Source: Acetispira formosa (nom. nud.)
Lineage (GTDB): Bacteria > Desulfobacterota > Desulfarculia > Adiutricales > Adiutricaceae
Reading direction: 5' to 3'
NCBI GenBank assembly: GCA_023525915.1
Contig: CP026657.1
Coordinates: 4,178,001 to 4,242,000, forward strand
Length of the DNA stretch: 64,000 nucleotides
Notes under the pieces: model-generated
Told to the model about the DNA's origin: nothing
Seen by the model: only the letters and a program-made list of their open reading frames with translations
The model's database searches: none
Shown: positions 17,191 to 26,758 of the stretch, one piece after another
Layout of the letters: each line of letters begins with the position of its first letter
Position numbering within the stretch: position 1 is the first letter of the stretch
Program-made: the position numbers and the translations under genes

Positions 17191-18633
17191 ATGAGTGAAC
17201 TATATAAATTGACATTGACCGAAGCGGCCGCCAAGCTTCAGGCCCGTGAGATTTCCGCTTCGGACATGGTCGGTGACTGTCTGGCCCGCATTGAAGCGAC
17301 CGAACCCGATATCCACGCCTGTCTGACCGTTATGGGGGAGGAAGCCAGGGCGGAGGCCAAAGCTCTGGATGAAAAAGGCCCCGATCCGGCCAAACCGCTG
17401 TGGGGCGTGCCGGTGGCCTTGAAGGATCTTTTTTGCACCAAAGGGGTAAAGACCACCGCCGCCTCCAAAATGCTGGAAAATTTCACTCCCACTTACGATG
17501 CCCAAGTGGTGACTAAATTGAGGGAGGCCGGGGCCGTGATCGTGGCCAAGACCAACCTTGATGAATTCGCCATGGGCGCGTCGACCGGGTTCTCCGCGTT
17601 CGGCCCCAGCCGCAATCCCTGGAATACGGACAAGGTTCCGGGCGGCTCCAGCGGCGGCGCGGCGGCTTCAGTGGCCGCTTATCAGACTCCCGGCGGCTTC
17701 GGGACGGATACCGGCGGCTCCATCCGCCAGCCGGCTTCCCTTTGCGGCTGTGTGGGCCTGAAGCCCACCTATGGCCGTATCTCCCGCTATGGTGTCATGG
17801 CTTTTGCCAGTTCCCTGGATCAGCCCGGCCCCATGGCCCGGCGGGTCATCGATTGCGCCCGCCTCCTGAAAGCCGTGGCCGGGCCGGACGCGCGTGACAA
17901 CACCGCCTCACTCCACCCGGTGGACGACTATGACGCGGTTTTACCTATGAAGGTTAAAGGCATGCGTTTGGGGTTGCCGAAGGAATTGTGGGAAGCCAAC
18001 ATTGATCCCGAACTGGACGGCCCTTTGAAAGCCGCTCTGGCCAAGCTTGAAGAAGCCGGGGCTGAACTCAGGCCCATTACCATTCCCAATCTGAAATATT
18101 CCGTGGCCACCTATTATATTCTGGCTTGCGCCGAGGGCAGCACCAACATGGCCCGCTTTGACGGCGTGCGCTACGGCCACCGGACCAAAGACCCGCGTGA
18201 CCTGACCGAGCTTTATGTGGCCTCCCGCAGTGAGGCTCTGGGGCCGGAGGTCCGCCGCCGCATCCTTCTGGGCACTTTCGCCCTGTCATCAGGCTATTAT
18301 GACGCTTATTACAAAAAAGCGGCCAGGGTCCGCCGCCTGATCAGAGACGATTATTTCAAAGCCCTGGAAGATTGCGATTTCCTGCTCACCCCCATTACCT
18401 CAGTTCCGGCCTGGGATTTCTCGAAAGAGCACGATCCCCTGACCGCTTATCAACTGGATCTGATGACTCTGCCGGTCAACCTGGCCGGTCTGCCGGGATT
18501 GTCGCTTCCCGTTGGGCGCGGGGTAAAGGAGGGCATGCCGGTGGGTATCCAACTGGTGGGCCGTCACTTTGGCGAGAGCGCCCTGTTCTCTGCCGGCTTG
18601 AGTTTTGAGGAAATGTTTCCTCCCCTTCTGTAG
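17191..18633 (+). CDS. gatA: Asp-tRNA(Asn)/Glu-tRNA(Gln) amidotransferase subunit A
   Basis: GatA (480 aa) is the amidase-signature subunit that releases ammonia from glutamine for the transamidation carried out with GatB. The catalytic Ser-cisSer-Lys set is visible: Lys in VALKDLFCTKG (about residue 78), the first Ser in PGGSSGGAAA and the second in FGTDTGGSIRQPAS. The binding-loop phrase TNLDEFAMGAST is typical of GatA and separates it from other amidases. ATG 17191 follows AAAGG. A strong terminator at 18648-18684 closes the unit. It is preceded by leader repeat F1, which also occurs ahead of gapA. Confidence 0.97.
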   Translation: MSELYKLTLTEAAAKLQAREISASDMVGDCLARIEATEPDIHACLTVMGEEARAEAKALDEKGPDPAKPLWGVPVALKDLFCTKGVKTTAASKMLENFTPTYDAQVVTKLREAGAVIVAKTNLDEFAMGASTGFSAFGPSRNPWNTDKVPGGSSGGAAASVAAYQTPGGFGTDTGGSIRQPASLCGCVGLKPTYGRISRYGVMAFASSLDQPGPMARRVIDCARLLKAVAGPDARDNTASLHPVDDYDAVLPMKVKGMRLGLPKELWEANIDPELDGPLKAALAKLEEAGAELRPITIPNLKYSVATYYILACAEGSTNMARFDGVRYGHRTKDPRDLTELYVASRSEALGPEVRRRILLGTFALSSGYYDAYYKKAARVRRLIRDDYFKALEDCDFLLTPITSVPAWDFSKEHDPLTAYQLDLMTLPVNLAGLPGLSLPVGRGVKEGMPVGIQLVGRHFGESALFSAGLSFEEMFPPLL

Positions 18634-18647
18634 AACTTTTGACAAGA

Positions 18648-18684
18648 AAAAAACAGGCCGAATCTCCGGCCTGTTTTTATTTTA
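18648..18684 (+). terminator. Intrinsic terminator of gatA
   Basis: AAAACAGGCCG and CGGCCTGTTTT form a stem around AATCTC, followed by TATTTTAG. It lies 15 bp after gatA and just ahead of glmS. Confidence 0.85.
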
Positions 18685-18709
18685 GCCAAGTGTGGAAAGG
18701 TTTGAATAT

Positions 18710-20536
18710 ATGTGCGGCATAATCGGCATTGTCAATGAAAAGCGCGATGTGGTCCCTGATCTGGTGGCCGCTTTGAAGCGGCTGGAATATCGCGGCTATG
18801 ATTCAGCCGGAGTGGCCACCCTCTCGGAGAGCGGCGATATCGAGCGCCGCCGGGCCCAGGGCAAGCTCCTCGCCCTGGAGGAACTTTTGGAGCGCGACAC
18901 CCTCTCAGGATCCATCGGCATCGGACACACCCGCTGGGCCACCCACGGCGCGCCCAGCGAAACCAACGCCCATCCCCACGCCACGGCCGAGGCGGCCATA
19001 ATTCACAATGGCATTATCGAAAATTTCCAGGAATTGAAAAACGAGCTTCAGGCACTCGGTCACCGCTTCGAAACCCAGACCGACAGCGAGGTGGTGGCTC
19101 ATCTGGTCAGCGCCAAAATCCGTGAAGGGCTGGACCCGGTAGCAGCGGTACGTGAGACTCTGCCCCGCCTCACCGGCGCTTTCGCCCTGGTTTTTATGTT
19201 CTCCGGCCGCCCGGATCTTTTGATCGGGGCGCGGCGCGGCTCCCCTTTGGCCGTGGGTTACGGGGACGAAAGTTTAATGCTGGGTTCGGACGCGCTGGCC
19301 ATCGGCCCCATTTGTCAAAAACTCTCTTATCTGGAAGAGGGCGACTGGGCGGTGCTCGATAAGGGCGGCGTCACCATTTATGATCAGGACAATCACAAAG
19401 TCGAGCGGCCGGTTCAGGTTTCCTCCATCACTTCAATGAATCTAGGCAAGGGCGGCTATCGCCACTTTATGCTTAAGGAAATTTACGAACAGCCCCAGGT
19501 TATCGGCGATACCCTGAACACTATGGTCAATCCCGTCACCGGCCGGGTGGCCCTGCCGAACCTTCCGGCTTTAAAAAGAGCCTCCAGCCTGGTGGTGGTG
19601 GCCTGCGGCACCTCCTATTATGCGGCCCTGGTCGGCAAATATTGGATCGAGCGGCTGGCCCGACTCCCGGTGGAGGTGGAGGTGGCTTCTGAATTCCGCT
19701 ATCGCCGTCCGGTCCTGCGGGAGGGGCAGGTGGCCCTGTTTATCTCTCAATCGGGCGAAACAGCCGATACCCTGGCCGCCCTCCGCCACTGCCGGGCCGA
19801 GGGGCTGGGCATAATGAGCATCGTCAATGTGCTGGAGAGCACCATTGCCCGCGAATCAGACGTGGTTCTGCCCACTGTGGCCGGGCCTGAATTCGGAGTG
19901 GCCTCCACCAAAGCGTTCACGGCCCAGCTAACCCTTCTGGCCGCTCTGGCGCTGGTGCTGGCCGGTCATCGCGGGCATCTGGACGAAACGGAGGAAGCCC
20001 GTCTGGTGCGCGCCCTGATGGAAGCCCCGGCGGTGGCGGCCGGGATTCTCAATGAAAGTTCCCACCTTGAGCATCTGGCCAGAGAACTGGTGGCCCCGGC
20101 CCGCGACGTGCTGTTCCTGGGACGCGGCACCAGCTTCCCCATTGCTCTGGAAGGCGCGCTGAAGCTGAAGGAGATTTCCTATATCCACGCTGAGGGCTAT
20201 GCCGCCGGTGAGATCAAGCACGGCCCCATTGCCCTGGTGGATGACAGCGTGCCGGTGATTGTAGTCGCCCCGTCTGACGATCTTTTTCCCAAAACCGCCT
20301 CCAATCTGGCTGAGGTCAACGCCCGCGGCGGAAAGACCATTTTCATCGGTGATGATGAAGGCCTTTCCCAGCTCTCCGGCCTGTCCGGCCACATCATTAT
20401 GCCCAGAGTCGATCCCTTCGTGGCTCCCCTGGTTTATGCGCTGCCGGTTCAGCTTCTGGCCTATTACGCGGCCGTGGCCAAAGGAACCGACGTCGATCAG
20501 CCCCGCAACCTGGCCAAGAGCGTCACCGTGGAATAA
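18710..20536 (+). CDS. glmS: Glutamine-fructose-6-phosphate aminotransferase (isomerizing)
   Basis: GlmS (608 aa) makes glucosamine-6-phosphate from fructose-6-phosphate and glutamine, the first step to peptidoglycan and LPS amino sugars. I start it at ATG 18710 because the family needs Cys directly after the initiator Met (MCGIIGIV); an upstream ATG would add six residues and block the N-terminal Cys nucleophile. The glutaminase half shows GYDSAGVAT, HTRWATHGAPS and HNGIIENF. Two SIS domains follow, with CGTSYYAALVGKYWIE, SQSGETADT and FLGRGTSFPIALEGALKLKE. The end DQPRNLAKSVTVE is the universal GlmS tail. No glmS ribozyme is visible in the short 5' gap, which is taken up by the gatA terminator. 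Confidence 0.98.
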   Translation: MCGIIGIVNEKRDVVPDLVAALKRLEYRGYDSAGVATLSESGDIERRRAQGKLLALEELLERDTLSGSIGIGHTRWATHGAPSETNAHPHATAEAAIIHNGIIENFQELKNELQALGHRFETQTDSEVVAHLVSAKIREGLDPVAAVRETLPRLTGAFALVFMFSGRPDLLIGARRGSPLAVGYGDESLMLGSDALAIGPICQKLSYLEEGDWAVLDKGGVTIYDQDNHKVERPVQVSSITSMNLGKGGYRHFMLKEIYEQPQVIGDTLNTMVNPVTGRVALPNLPALKRASSLVVVACGTSYYAALVGKYWIERLARLPVEVEVASEFRYRRPVLREGQVALFISQSGETADTLAALRHCRAEGLGIMSIVNVLESTIARESDVVLPTVAGPEFGVASTKAFTAQLTLLAALALVLAGHRGHLDETEEARLVRALMEAPAVAAGILNESSHLEHLARELVAPARDVLFLGRGTSFPIALEGALKLKEISYIHAEGYAAGEIKHGPIALVDDSVPVIVVAPSDDLFPKTASNLAEVNARGGKTIFIGDDEGLSQLSGLSGHIIMPRVDPFVAPLVYALPVQLLAYYAAVAKGTDVDQPRNLAKSVTVE

Positions 20537-20568
20537 CTATCCGCCCGAACAGCCTCCCTCATCGCGCC

Positions 20569-20619
20569 TTTCATCAGAGCACTTGTCATTTCTATATTCT
20601 GAAATGACAAGTGCTCTGA
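20569..20619. terminator. 21-bp perfect hairpin after glmS
   Basis: CATCAGAGCACTTGTCATTTC pairs perfectly, over 20 bp or more, with the sequence ending GACAAGTGCTCTGATG; the loop is about eight bases. There is no T-tract, so it may slow transcription or be another palindromic element instead of a classical terminator. Confidence 0.5.
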
Positions 20620-20701
20620 TGCCGTATAGAGATTAAACCTTCAGAGCCTAAACCCCCAGCTGCCACTCGGCCAGACAGCCATTAAAAAAGCAGACCAGGG
20701 A

Positions 20702-20784
20702 GCCGCCGGGAGAAATGTTTTTGCCCGGTTCCGTGACTAAAGACTTCCGGAACGGAACCGGGCAAAAACATTTCTCCCGGCGGC
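20702..20784 (+). repeat. Long hairpin family A, copy A3
   Basis: An 83-bp hairpin with outer arm GCCGCCGGGAGAAATG as in A1 and loop GTGACTAAAGAC as in all copies. Next to the loop it has TTCCG paired with CGGAA, where A1 has TGAGG paired with CCTCA. Confidence 0.85.
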
Positions 20785-20871
20785 GGCCATCCGCTTCTCA
20801 GTAAAATCTACCTTTTCTTGAAATATTAATTGTATTTATGTTTATTATTATTGCTTATTTGAATATTTACC

Positions 20872-20899
20872 TTGATATGAACTATAATAAGTGTATAAT
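20872..20899 (+). promoter_or_regulatory. Candidate sigma-70 promoter for cfa
   Basis: TTGATA and TATAAT, 16 bp apart, in an AT-rich stretch about 70 bp ahead of the cfa start. Confidence 0.5.
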
Positions 20900-20970
20900 A
20901 TATTACGGTTTATTTGATGTAGTGTATTTTCCTGGTGCTGACATGAACTAATTCTTCGGGAGGACGTTTG

Positions 20971-22158
20971 ATGGAAAAGGCTATCTGGAATTCAGTTTTT
21001 CAAAAAATTAAAGGGGGTAGTTTCGGTGTTCACTATTGGGATGGCGAAGAAGTTACCTTCGGTGACGGACAGCCCGCCTTTGAATGCCGCTTTAACGCCA
21101 AGCCCTCACTGGCGGCCATGGCGGCCGATCCCATTCTCACCCTGGGTGAGGAGCATATGGCGGGAATTATTGACTTCAATGGCGACCTGGACTCCATGTT
21201 CCGCATCGTTCAGCTCAATCCGCCGGAAGCCAGCTTCGGCGGCCGGGTGCTGTCGGCGGCGGGCAAGGGGCTTAATCGCCTGAAAACCGTTTCCAAACAG
21301 AAAGAGAATATCAAGGCCCACTATGATCTCGGCAACAGTTTTTTTTCGCTGTGGCTTGATGACACCATGAGCTATTCCTGCGCTTATTTCAAAAAAGATG
21401 ACGACTCGCTGCAACAGGCCCAACTGCAAAAAATAGATCTCGTTCTGAAAAAAATGCGTCTCACGCCGGGCCAGAGGCTATTGGACATCGGCTGCGGCTG
21501 GGGCTGGCTGATTATGCGGGCGGCCGAACAATATGGGGTTGAGGCTGTGGGCATAACCTTGAGCGAAGAGCAGTATGCCGAAGCCAATAAACGCATTGCC
21601 GGGGCTGGTTTGAGCGGCCGGGTTGAATCACGGCTGGTCAATTATCTGGAACTGAACGAACCGGATGAGAGTTTCGACGCGGTGGTCAGTATCGGTATGT
21701 TCGAGCATGTGGGGCGGGATTGTTTCCGCGATTATTTTAAAAAGGTGGCCGCGCTTCTGAAACCCGGCGGCCTGACTATGCTCCATACCTTGACCAGCCT
21801 GACTGAGAAGGAAACCAATTCGTGGGTCAAGAAATATATTTTTCCGGGCGGCTATATTCCCTCACTGAGGGAAGTAACCGACCTTCTGCCTGATTATGAC
21901 TTCAGAACACTGCACATTGAAAGCCTGAGACGGCACTATGTAAAAACCCTGGAAATCTGGTATGAAAATTTCTCTAAACCGGAGGTGCGCGAGAAGGTTC
22001 TGGAAATGTTTGACGAGCGCTTCATCCGCATGTGGTCGCTTTATCTTCTGGGCGCGGCCAGCTCCCTGCGCACCGGGCAACTGGATGTGCACCAATTGGT
22101 TCTTTCCAAGGGGCCCAATAACGATCTGCCGATGACCCTGGCCGATATTTATGAATAA
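20971..22158 (+). CDS. cfa: Cyclopropane-fatty-acyl-phospholipid synthase
   Basis: A 395-residue SAM-dependent enzyme that adds a methylene bridge to unsaturated fatty acids in membrane phospholipids. Residues about 105-135 (AHYDLGNSFFSLWLDDTMSYS) and CAYF are the CFA signature. The SAM-binding site is LLDIGCGWGWL, followed by GITLSEEQ and SIGMFEHVG. The C-terminal region has LHTLTS and FPGGYIPSL, also typical. ATG 20971, after GGGAGG, is preferred to the TTG just before it. It stands alone with its own promoter and terminator. The product helps the membrane resist acid and other stress in many bacteria; that role here is inferred. Confidence 0.95.
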   Translation: MEKAIWNSVFQKIKGGSFGVHYWDGEEVTFGDGQPAFECRFNAKPSLAAMAADPILTLGEEHMAGIIDFNGDLDSMFRIVQLNPPEASFGGRVLSAAGKGLNRLKTVSKQKENIKAHYDLGNSFFSLWLDDTMSYSCAYFKKDDDSLQQAQLQKIDLVLKKMRLTPGQRLLDIGCGWGWLIMRAAEQYGVEAVGITLSEEQYAEANKRIAGAGLSGRVESRLVNYLELNEPDESFDAVVSIGMFEHVGRDCFRDYFKKVAALLKPGGLTMLHTLTSLTEKETNSWVKKYIFPGGYIPSLREVTDLLPDYDFRTLHIESLRRHYVKTLEIWYENFSKPEVREKVLEMFDERFIRMWSLYLLGAASSLRTGQLDVHQLVLSKGPNNDLPMTLADIYE

Positions 22159-22204
22159 AAGAGGTTCCGGCTGAACCGGCAAAGCATTTGGGCCAGGTTA
22201 AAAG

Positions 22205-22250
22205 GCGTGAAGCAACAGGATGGACTCTGGGGCTTCACGCTCCTTTTTTT
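22205..22250 (+). terminator. Intrinsic terminator of cfa
   Basis: GCGTGAAGC and GCTTCACGC pair around an 18-nt loop and are followed by TCCTTTTTTT. It ends at the stop of the convergent NifA-like gene. Confidence 0.8.
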
Positions 22251-23779
22251 CTGAATTCGCGGAAATCAAAATTGAATTTTTTCATCCGCAAGCCCATGAT
22301 GCGTTCGCTTATCCCCAAGGCCTGGGCGGCTTTGCTCATGTTGCCCTGGTGATCGGACAGCGCCTCAGTGATCATGCGCTTCTCCAATGCGTCCACCGCT
22401 TCGATAAGCGTGGCTGTTTTCGGGGCCGCTTCAGCCTCACTCGCGTCACTTTCCGCGCCGGGCAAGTGGCGGCGATGGATGAGGCCATCCTCTGAAAGAA
22501 TCACCGCCCTGGCCAGAACGTTCATGAGTTCACGCACGTTGCCCGGCCAGGACCAGGCCTCCAGCGCGTCCAGGGCCGGATGGGTGAAGCCCAGCATGCG
22601 TTTGCCCAGCTCACTCCCCCAATAATCCAGAAAGTGATGGGCCAGCACAGTAATATCCTCTCGCCTTTCCCTCAGCGGGGGCAGGGTGATGGGAAAGACA
22701 TTCAGCCGGTGGAACAGATCTTCCCTAAAACTCCCTTCCGCCACCATCGAGGCCAGATTGCGATTGGTGGCCGCCACCAGGCGCACATCAGTTTTAATCG
22801 TCTCGCCTCCGCCCACTCTCTCGAACTCCTTGGCCTGGAGGACTCGCAGGAGTTTGACCTGGACCGGCGGCGGCAGTTCCCCGACTTCATCCAGAAAAAG
22901 AGTTCCGCCGTGGGCCAGTTCAAACCGGCCTTTGTGTCGCTGGTTGGCTCCGGTGAAAGCCCCGCGCTCATGCCCGAAAAGTTCGCTCTCAACCAGATGT
23001 TCCGGCAGGGCCGCGCAATTGACCTTGATCAGCGGCTGGCTGGAACGGCCGCCCTCCAGGTGAATGGTTTCAGCGGCCAGTTCCTTGCCGGTGCCGCTCT
23101 CGCCTAAAATCATTACGCTTAAATTGGTCGGGGCCACTTGGGCAATCAGTTCGTAGACCTTTTTAATCTGGGGCGACTCGCCAATCATAGACTGCGCTTT
23201 CAGCCCGGCCGTCAGTGAGGCTTTCAGGCGCTTGTTTTCAGCCATGATGCCCGCGCATTCCATCTTCAATTCCTGGCGCACCTTGGCCGCCTGGGCAATA
23301 AGGGAGGCCAGGATGGTCAGAAGCCGCAGGTCTTCATCGAGCGCGACTGAATCAGCGAAAAGGCGGTCGGCCGACAACGCGCCGATGGTCTGGGAACCGA
23401 CTTTAATGGGCACGCAGAAAAAGGAAATGCGTTCCTTGGTCAGATCACGCGCGCCGGTGCGGTTAAGGAACATCGGCTCATCGGAAAGGTTCGGCGACAC
23501 CATCGGGCGGCCCGTCTCAATAACCCGGCCGGTTATGCCCTCGCCAATCTGATAACGGCCCCGGCTGAATTCTTCCGGCTTGAGGCCCACCGCCGATGAA
23601 ATGGTGATAGTCTGCCCGTCCGGCTCCAAAAGGGCCACCGAACCCCGCACCATGCCGGTGTGCCGGGTCATCAGGGCCAGGGCTTCATCCAGCTTGGCCT
23701 GGACATCAGTCAGGCCGTCAAAGAGACGGCTTATCTCAAAAAGGAGCCGGAGCTCCTTTACTTCATTGGAAACATTCAT
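22235..23779 (-). CDS. NifA-like sigma-54-dependent activator (GAF-AAA-Fis)
   Basis: A 514-residue enhancer-binding protein. The N-terminal GAF domain is residues about 20-165. The AAA+ domain holds Walker A GESGTGKELAAETIH, the sigma-54 contact loop GAFTGA, Walker B GGTLFLDEVGELP and the arginine-finger region FREDLFHRLNVFPI. The C-terminal Fis-type helix-turn-helix is NMSKAAQALGISERIMGLRM, which looks like that of NifA. The GAF-AAA-HTH arrangement without a receiver domain also fits NifA. No nif gene is nearby, so it may act on distant nitrogen-fixation genes or on another pathway. It is divergent from hisH-hisF across 86 bp. Confidence is high for the architecture and moderate for the NifA label. 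Confidence 0.9.
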   Translation of the reverse strand: MNVSNEVKELRLLFEISRLFDGLTDVQAKLDEALALMTRHTGMVRGSVALLEPDGQTITISSAVGLKPEEFSRGRYQIGEGITGRVIETGRPMVSPNLSDEPMFLNRTGARDLTKERISFFCVPIKVGSQTIGALSADRLFADSVALDEDLRLLTILASLIAQAAKVRQELKMECAGIMAENKRLKASLTAGLKAQSMIGESPQIKKVYELIAQVAPTNLSVMILGESGTGKELAAETIHLEGGRSSQPLIKVNCAALPEHLVESELFGHERGAFTGANQRHKGRFELAHGGTLFLDEVGELPPPVQVKLLRVLQAKEFERVGGGETIKTDVRLVAATNRNLASMVAEGSFREDLFHRLNVFPITLPPLRERREDITVLAHHFLDYWGSELGKRMLGFTHPALDALEAWSWPGNVRELMNVLARAVILSEDGLIHRRHLPGAESDASEAEAAPKTATLIEAVDALEKRMITEALSDHQGNMSKAAQALGISERIMGLRMKKFNFDFREFRKKGA

Positions 23780-23865
23780 GCCTATTCCTTGGATTTGATG
23801 AATTGACGTTCATTTAATATCATACTATATTTAACAACTGGATTCCATTTTTTTGCGAGGTGCGT

Positions 23866-24510
23866 ATGATCGCCATTATTGATTATCAGGCCGGCAACCA
23901 GACCAGCGTCCGCCGGGCGTTGGAGCATCTGGGGCTGGAATCGGAAATAACCGCCGACCCTGAGAGGCTCCGGCAAGCCACCGGCCTTATCTTTCCTGGA
24001 GTCGGGGCGGCCGGTCAGGCCATGGGGCTTTTGACTGAAACCGGGCTTGACTCCACCATCCGCGAACTGGTGACGGCCGGGCGGCCATTCCTGGGCGTTT
24101 GTCTTGGCTGCCAGATCATGCTGGAATCCAGCGAGGAAAACGATACCAAAACTCTTGGCATCATTTCCGGCCGAAACGTCCGCTTCGATCCGGCCGGGCG
24201 TGATGAGGCGGGCCACCCCATTCGCATACCTCACATGGGCTGGAATAATCTGCGGCCGGTCCAGGAAACAGCACTCCTGTCCGGAATCAGCGAAAAGGAC
24301 CAGTTTTATTTCGTGCACAGTTATTATCCGCTGCCCGCCCCTGAATACATTCTGGGCGTAACTCGTTACGGCGTTGAATTTTCCTCCGTCTTTGGCCGTG
24401 AGGGTTTGTGGGCTGTGCAGTTTCACCCGGAAAAAAGCGGCCCTCCGGGACTGCGTCTTCTCCGCAATTTTCACGAATACTGTGTCCGCGCCGAACGCGG
24501 TGAAGTCTGA
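23866..24510 (+). CDS. hisH: Imidazole glycerol phosphate synthase glutaminase subunit
   Basis: HisH (214 aa from ATG 23866) supplies ammonia from glutamine to HisF in histidine synthesis. The class I amidotransferase nucleophile is Cys79 in [10 protein letters not shown], and the His/Glu pair is in [24 protein letters not shown] and [13 protein letters not shown] match the family. The start is chosen by GAGG six bases upstream; a GTG two codons earlier is possible. It ends seven bp before hisF, so the two are translated together. Other his genes are absent from the window. Confidence 0.95.
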   Translation: MIAIIDYQAGNQTSVRRALEHLGLESEITADPERLRQATGLIFPGVGAAGQAMGLLTETGLDSTIRELVTAGRPFLGVCLGCQIMLESSEENDTKTLGIISGRNVRFDPAGRDEAGHPIRIPHMGWNNLRPVQETALLSGISEKDQFYFVHSYYPLPAPEYILGVTRYGVEFSSVFGREGLWAVQFHPEKSGPPGLRLLRNFHEYCVRAERGEV

Positions 24511-24517
24511 GGTAAAT

Positions 24518-25306
24518 ATGCTGTCAAAAAGAATCATTCCCTGCCTGGACGTGCGTGACGGGCAACTGACCAAAGGCGTGAAATTTCAAGGCAATGTGGA
24601 TCTGGGCGATCCGGTGGAGGTGGCCCGGCGCTACTATGAAGAGGGTGCCGACGAAATAGTTTTCTATGACATCACCGCTTCAGCTGAAGGGCGTTCCATA
24701 TTTCTTGATGTGGTGGAGAAGGTGGCTGAAACCATATTCATCCCCTTCAGTGTGGGCGGCGGCATTTCCAGCGTCGCCCAGATGCGGGCCGTTCTTCTGG
24801 CCGGGGCCGAAAAAGTCTCGCTGAACTCCGCCGCCGTCACCAATCCAGGCCTGATATCGGAAGGCGCGGCCGCCTTTGGCTCCCAGGCTATTGTTCTGGG
24901 CATGGACGCCCGTAAAGTCCCGGTGACCGCAACCATTCCCTCCGGCTATGAGATCGTCATCCGCGGCGGGCGCACCCCCACCGGCCTGGACGCGCTGGCC
25001 TGGGCCAAAAAAGCCGAAGAGCTGGGCGCGGGTGAAATCTGCCTCAACGCCATGGACGCCGACGGCACCAAGGACGGCTACGAACTGACTATCACTTCAA
25101 TGGTGTCGGAGGCCGTCTCCATTCCGGTCATCGCCTCCGGCGGGGCCGGGCACCCTGATCATCTCTATCAGGTGCTGACTCGCGGCCGGGCTTCCGCCGC
25201 TCTGGTGGCCTCAATTGTCCATTTCAATGAATACAGCATAGCCGACCTGAAAAATTACCTGAAGGAACGCGATTGCCCAATGCGCGAAATCCGGCAAGGA
25301 CATTGA
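24518..25306 (+). CDS. hisF: Imidazole glycerol phosphate synthase cyclase subunit
   Basis: HisF (262 aa) is a TIM barrel that joins ammonia from HisH with PRFAR to give imidazole glycerol phosphate and AICAR. The catalytic Asp residues are in PCLDVRDG near the start and GMDARK in the middle. The phosphate-binding loops are SVGGGISS and [10 protein letters not shown], and [11 protein letters not shown] is typical. ATG 24518 follows GAGGTAA; a longer upstream frame overlaps hisH and is a shadow. The stop codon overlaps the -35 element of the metK promoter. Confidence 0.96.
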   Translation: MLSKRIIPCLDVRDGQLTKGVKFQGNVDLGDPVEVARRYYEEGADEIVFYDITASAEGRSIFLDVVEKVAETIFIPFSVGGGISSVAQMRAVLLAGAEKVSLNSAAVTNPGLISEGAAAFGSQAIVLGMDARKVPVTATIPSGYEIVIRGGRTPTGLDALAWAKKAEELGAGEICLNAMDADGTKDGYELTITSMVSEAVSIPVIASGGAGHPDHLYQVLTRGRASAALVASIVHFNEYSIADLKNYLKERDCPMREIRQGH

Positions 25307-25331
25307 CATAGCTCTCCAACAAAAGTAAAAT
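25303..25331 (+). promoter_or_regulatory. Candidate sigma-70 promoter for metK
   Basis: TTGACA and TAAAAT with a 17-bp spacer. The -35 box contains the hisF stop codon. The leader to metK would be about 65 nt; it has a small CCGCTTTGGCGG hairpin but I could not match it to any known SAM riboswitch class. Confidence 0.55.
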
Positions 25332-25404
25332 GTACGGATTACTTTCCCAAGTATCCTAACAATGCCGCTTTGGCGGCGGTCTCGTTAATAAATTCAAGGA
25401 GCTT

Positions 25405-26622
25405 ATGATGAAACCTCAGGGCAATTTCCTTTTCACGTCCGAATCGGTGACCGAAGGCCATCCCGATAAAATTTCCGATCAGATTTCCGATGCCGTTCTC
25501 GACAGCATTCTGGCCCAGGACCCCAACGGCCGCGTGGCCTGCGAAACTCTGGTCACCACCGGCCTGGCCATGATTGCCGGTGAAATCACCACCAGCAGCT
25601 GGGTAGACCTCCCGGAAGTGGTGCGCAGAACCATCGAGCGGGTGGGTTATAATGATTCCAATATGGGTTTCGACTGGCAGACTTGCGCGGTCATCAACGC
25701 TATTGGCAAACAGTCGCCGGATATCGCCATGGGCGTGGATTCCAGTGAAGGTCATGAGCAGGGCGCGGGCGACCAGGGCCTGATGTTCGGCTATGCCATC
25801 ACTGAAACCGACGTTCTGATGCCTCTGCCTATTCATCTGGCTCACCAGTTGACCAAACGCCTCTCAGTGGTCCGCAAAAACGGCTCCCTGAACTTCCTCC
25901 GGCCGGACGGCAAATCCCAGGTTACCATCCAGTATGAGGACGGAATCCCCAGACGCGTGGAAGCCGTGGTCATTGCTTCCCAGCATTCCCGCGACATCAC
26001 CCAGGCCAAAGTCCGCGAAGCGATCATTGATGAGGTGATCAAAAAGGTCATCCCCGCCCACCTCCTGGACGCGGATACCAAAATTCACGTCAACGCCACC
26101 GGCAATTTCGTCGTCGGCGGCCCGATGGGCGACTGCGGCCTCACCGGCCGTAAAATTATCGTGGACACCTATGGCGGCTGGGGCCGTCACGGCGGCGGCT
26201 GCTTCTCAGGCAAAGATCCCTCCAAAGTGGATCGCAGCGCCTGCTACATGGCCCGCCTGGCCGCCAAAAATGTGGTGGCCGCCGGTCTGGCCACCCGCTG
26301 TGAAGTTCAGCTGGCCTACGCCATAGGTGTGGCCGAGCCCGTCTCCATCATGGCCGACACCTTTGGCACCGGCCTGATCGACGACACGAAAATATCCGAA
26401 GCCCTCAAACAGGTCTTCTCATTCAAACCGGCCGATATGATCAAATTCCTGGATCTGAAGCGCCCCATATACGAAAAGACGGCTGCCTACGGCCACTTCG
26501 GCCGCACCGAGCCCGAATTCACCTGGGAATCAACCGCGAAAGCCGAAGAGCTGCGCTCCGCCGCCGGTCTTTCCGGCCCGGCCCCGGCCATCATCCCCAC
26601 CTGTGACGCCCACAAGTGTTAA
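25405..26622 (+). CDS. metK: S-adenosylmethionine synthetase
   Basis: MetK (405 aa) makes SAM from ATP and methionine; SAM feeds the cyclopropane synthase, methyltransferases and radical-SAM enzymes HydG and ThiH in this window. Signature segments are [17 protein letters not shown] at the start, [12 protein letters not shown] in the middle and [19 protein letters not shown] in the third domain. GGAG precedes the tandem ATGATG; the second Met is equally possible. It is followed by a GC-rich hairpin and a clear terminator. Confidence 0.98.
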   Translation: MMKPQGNFLFTSESVTEGHPDKISDQISDAVLDSILAQDPNGRVACETLVTTGLAMIAGEITTSSWVDLPEVVRRTIERVGYNDSNMGFDWQTCAVINAIGKQSPDIAMGVDSSEGHEQGAGDQGLMFGYAITETDVLMPLPIHLAHQLTKRLSVVRKNGSLNFLRPDGKSQVTIQYEDGIPRRVEAVVIASQHSRDITQAKVREAIIDEVIKKVIPAHLLDADTKIHVNATGNFVVGGPMGDCGLTGRKIIVDTYGGWGRHGGGCFSGKDPSKVDRSACYMARLAAKNVVAAGLATRCEVQLAYAIGVAEPVSIMADTFGTGLIDDTKISEALKQVFSFKPADMIKFLDLKRPIYEKTAAYGHFGRTEPEFTWESTAKAEELRSAAGLSGPAPAIIPTCDAHKC

Positions 26623-26642
26623 GGTAGGGGCAAATTATTAGA

Positions 26643-26686
26643 GGGGGGCCTTGCCCCTCCACCCCACAAGGGGGCAAGGCCCCCTT
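26643..26686. repeat. GC-rich hairpin after metK
   Basis: GGGGGCCTTGCCCC and GGGGCAAGGCCCCC form a 14-bp stem with a short loop. It lies just ahead of the metK terminator and has no coding capacity. Confidence 0.6.
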
Positions 26687-26692
26687 GACCCC

Positions 26693-26732
26693 AAACCGGC
26701 ATGCGATCATGATCTCATGCCGGTTTTTTTTA
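26693..26732 (+). terminator. Intrinsic terminator of metK
   Basis: AACCGGCATG and CATGCCGGTT form a stem followed by TTTTTTAT. Confidence 0.9.
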
Positions 26733-26758
26733 TCCGTGCCGTCATCTGGGCCGGCGGA

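Noticed and set aside
18665..18709. A glmS ribozyme before glmS
   Set aside because: The gap holds only the gatA terminator and is too short for the ribozyme core.
25332..25404. A SAM riboswitch before metK
   Set aside because: The leader is only about 65 nt and none of the SAM-I, SAM-II or SAM/SAH conserved texts could be found.
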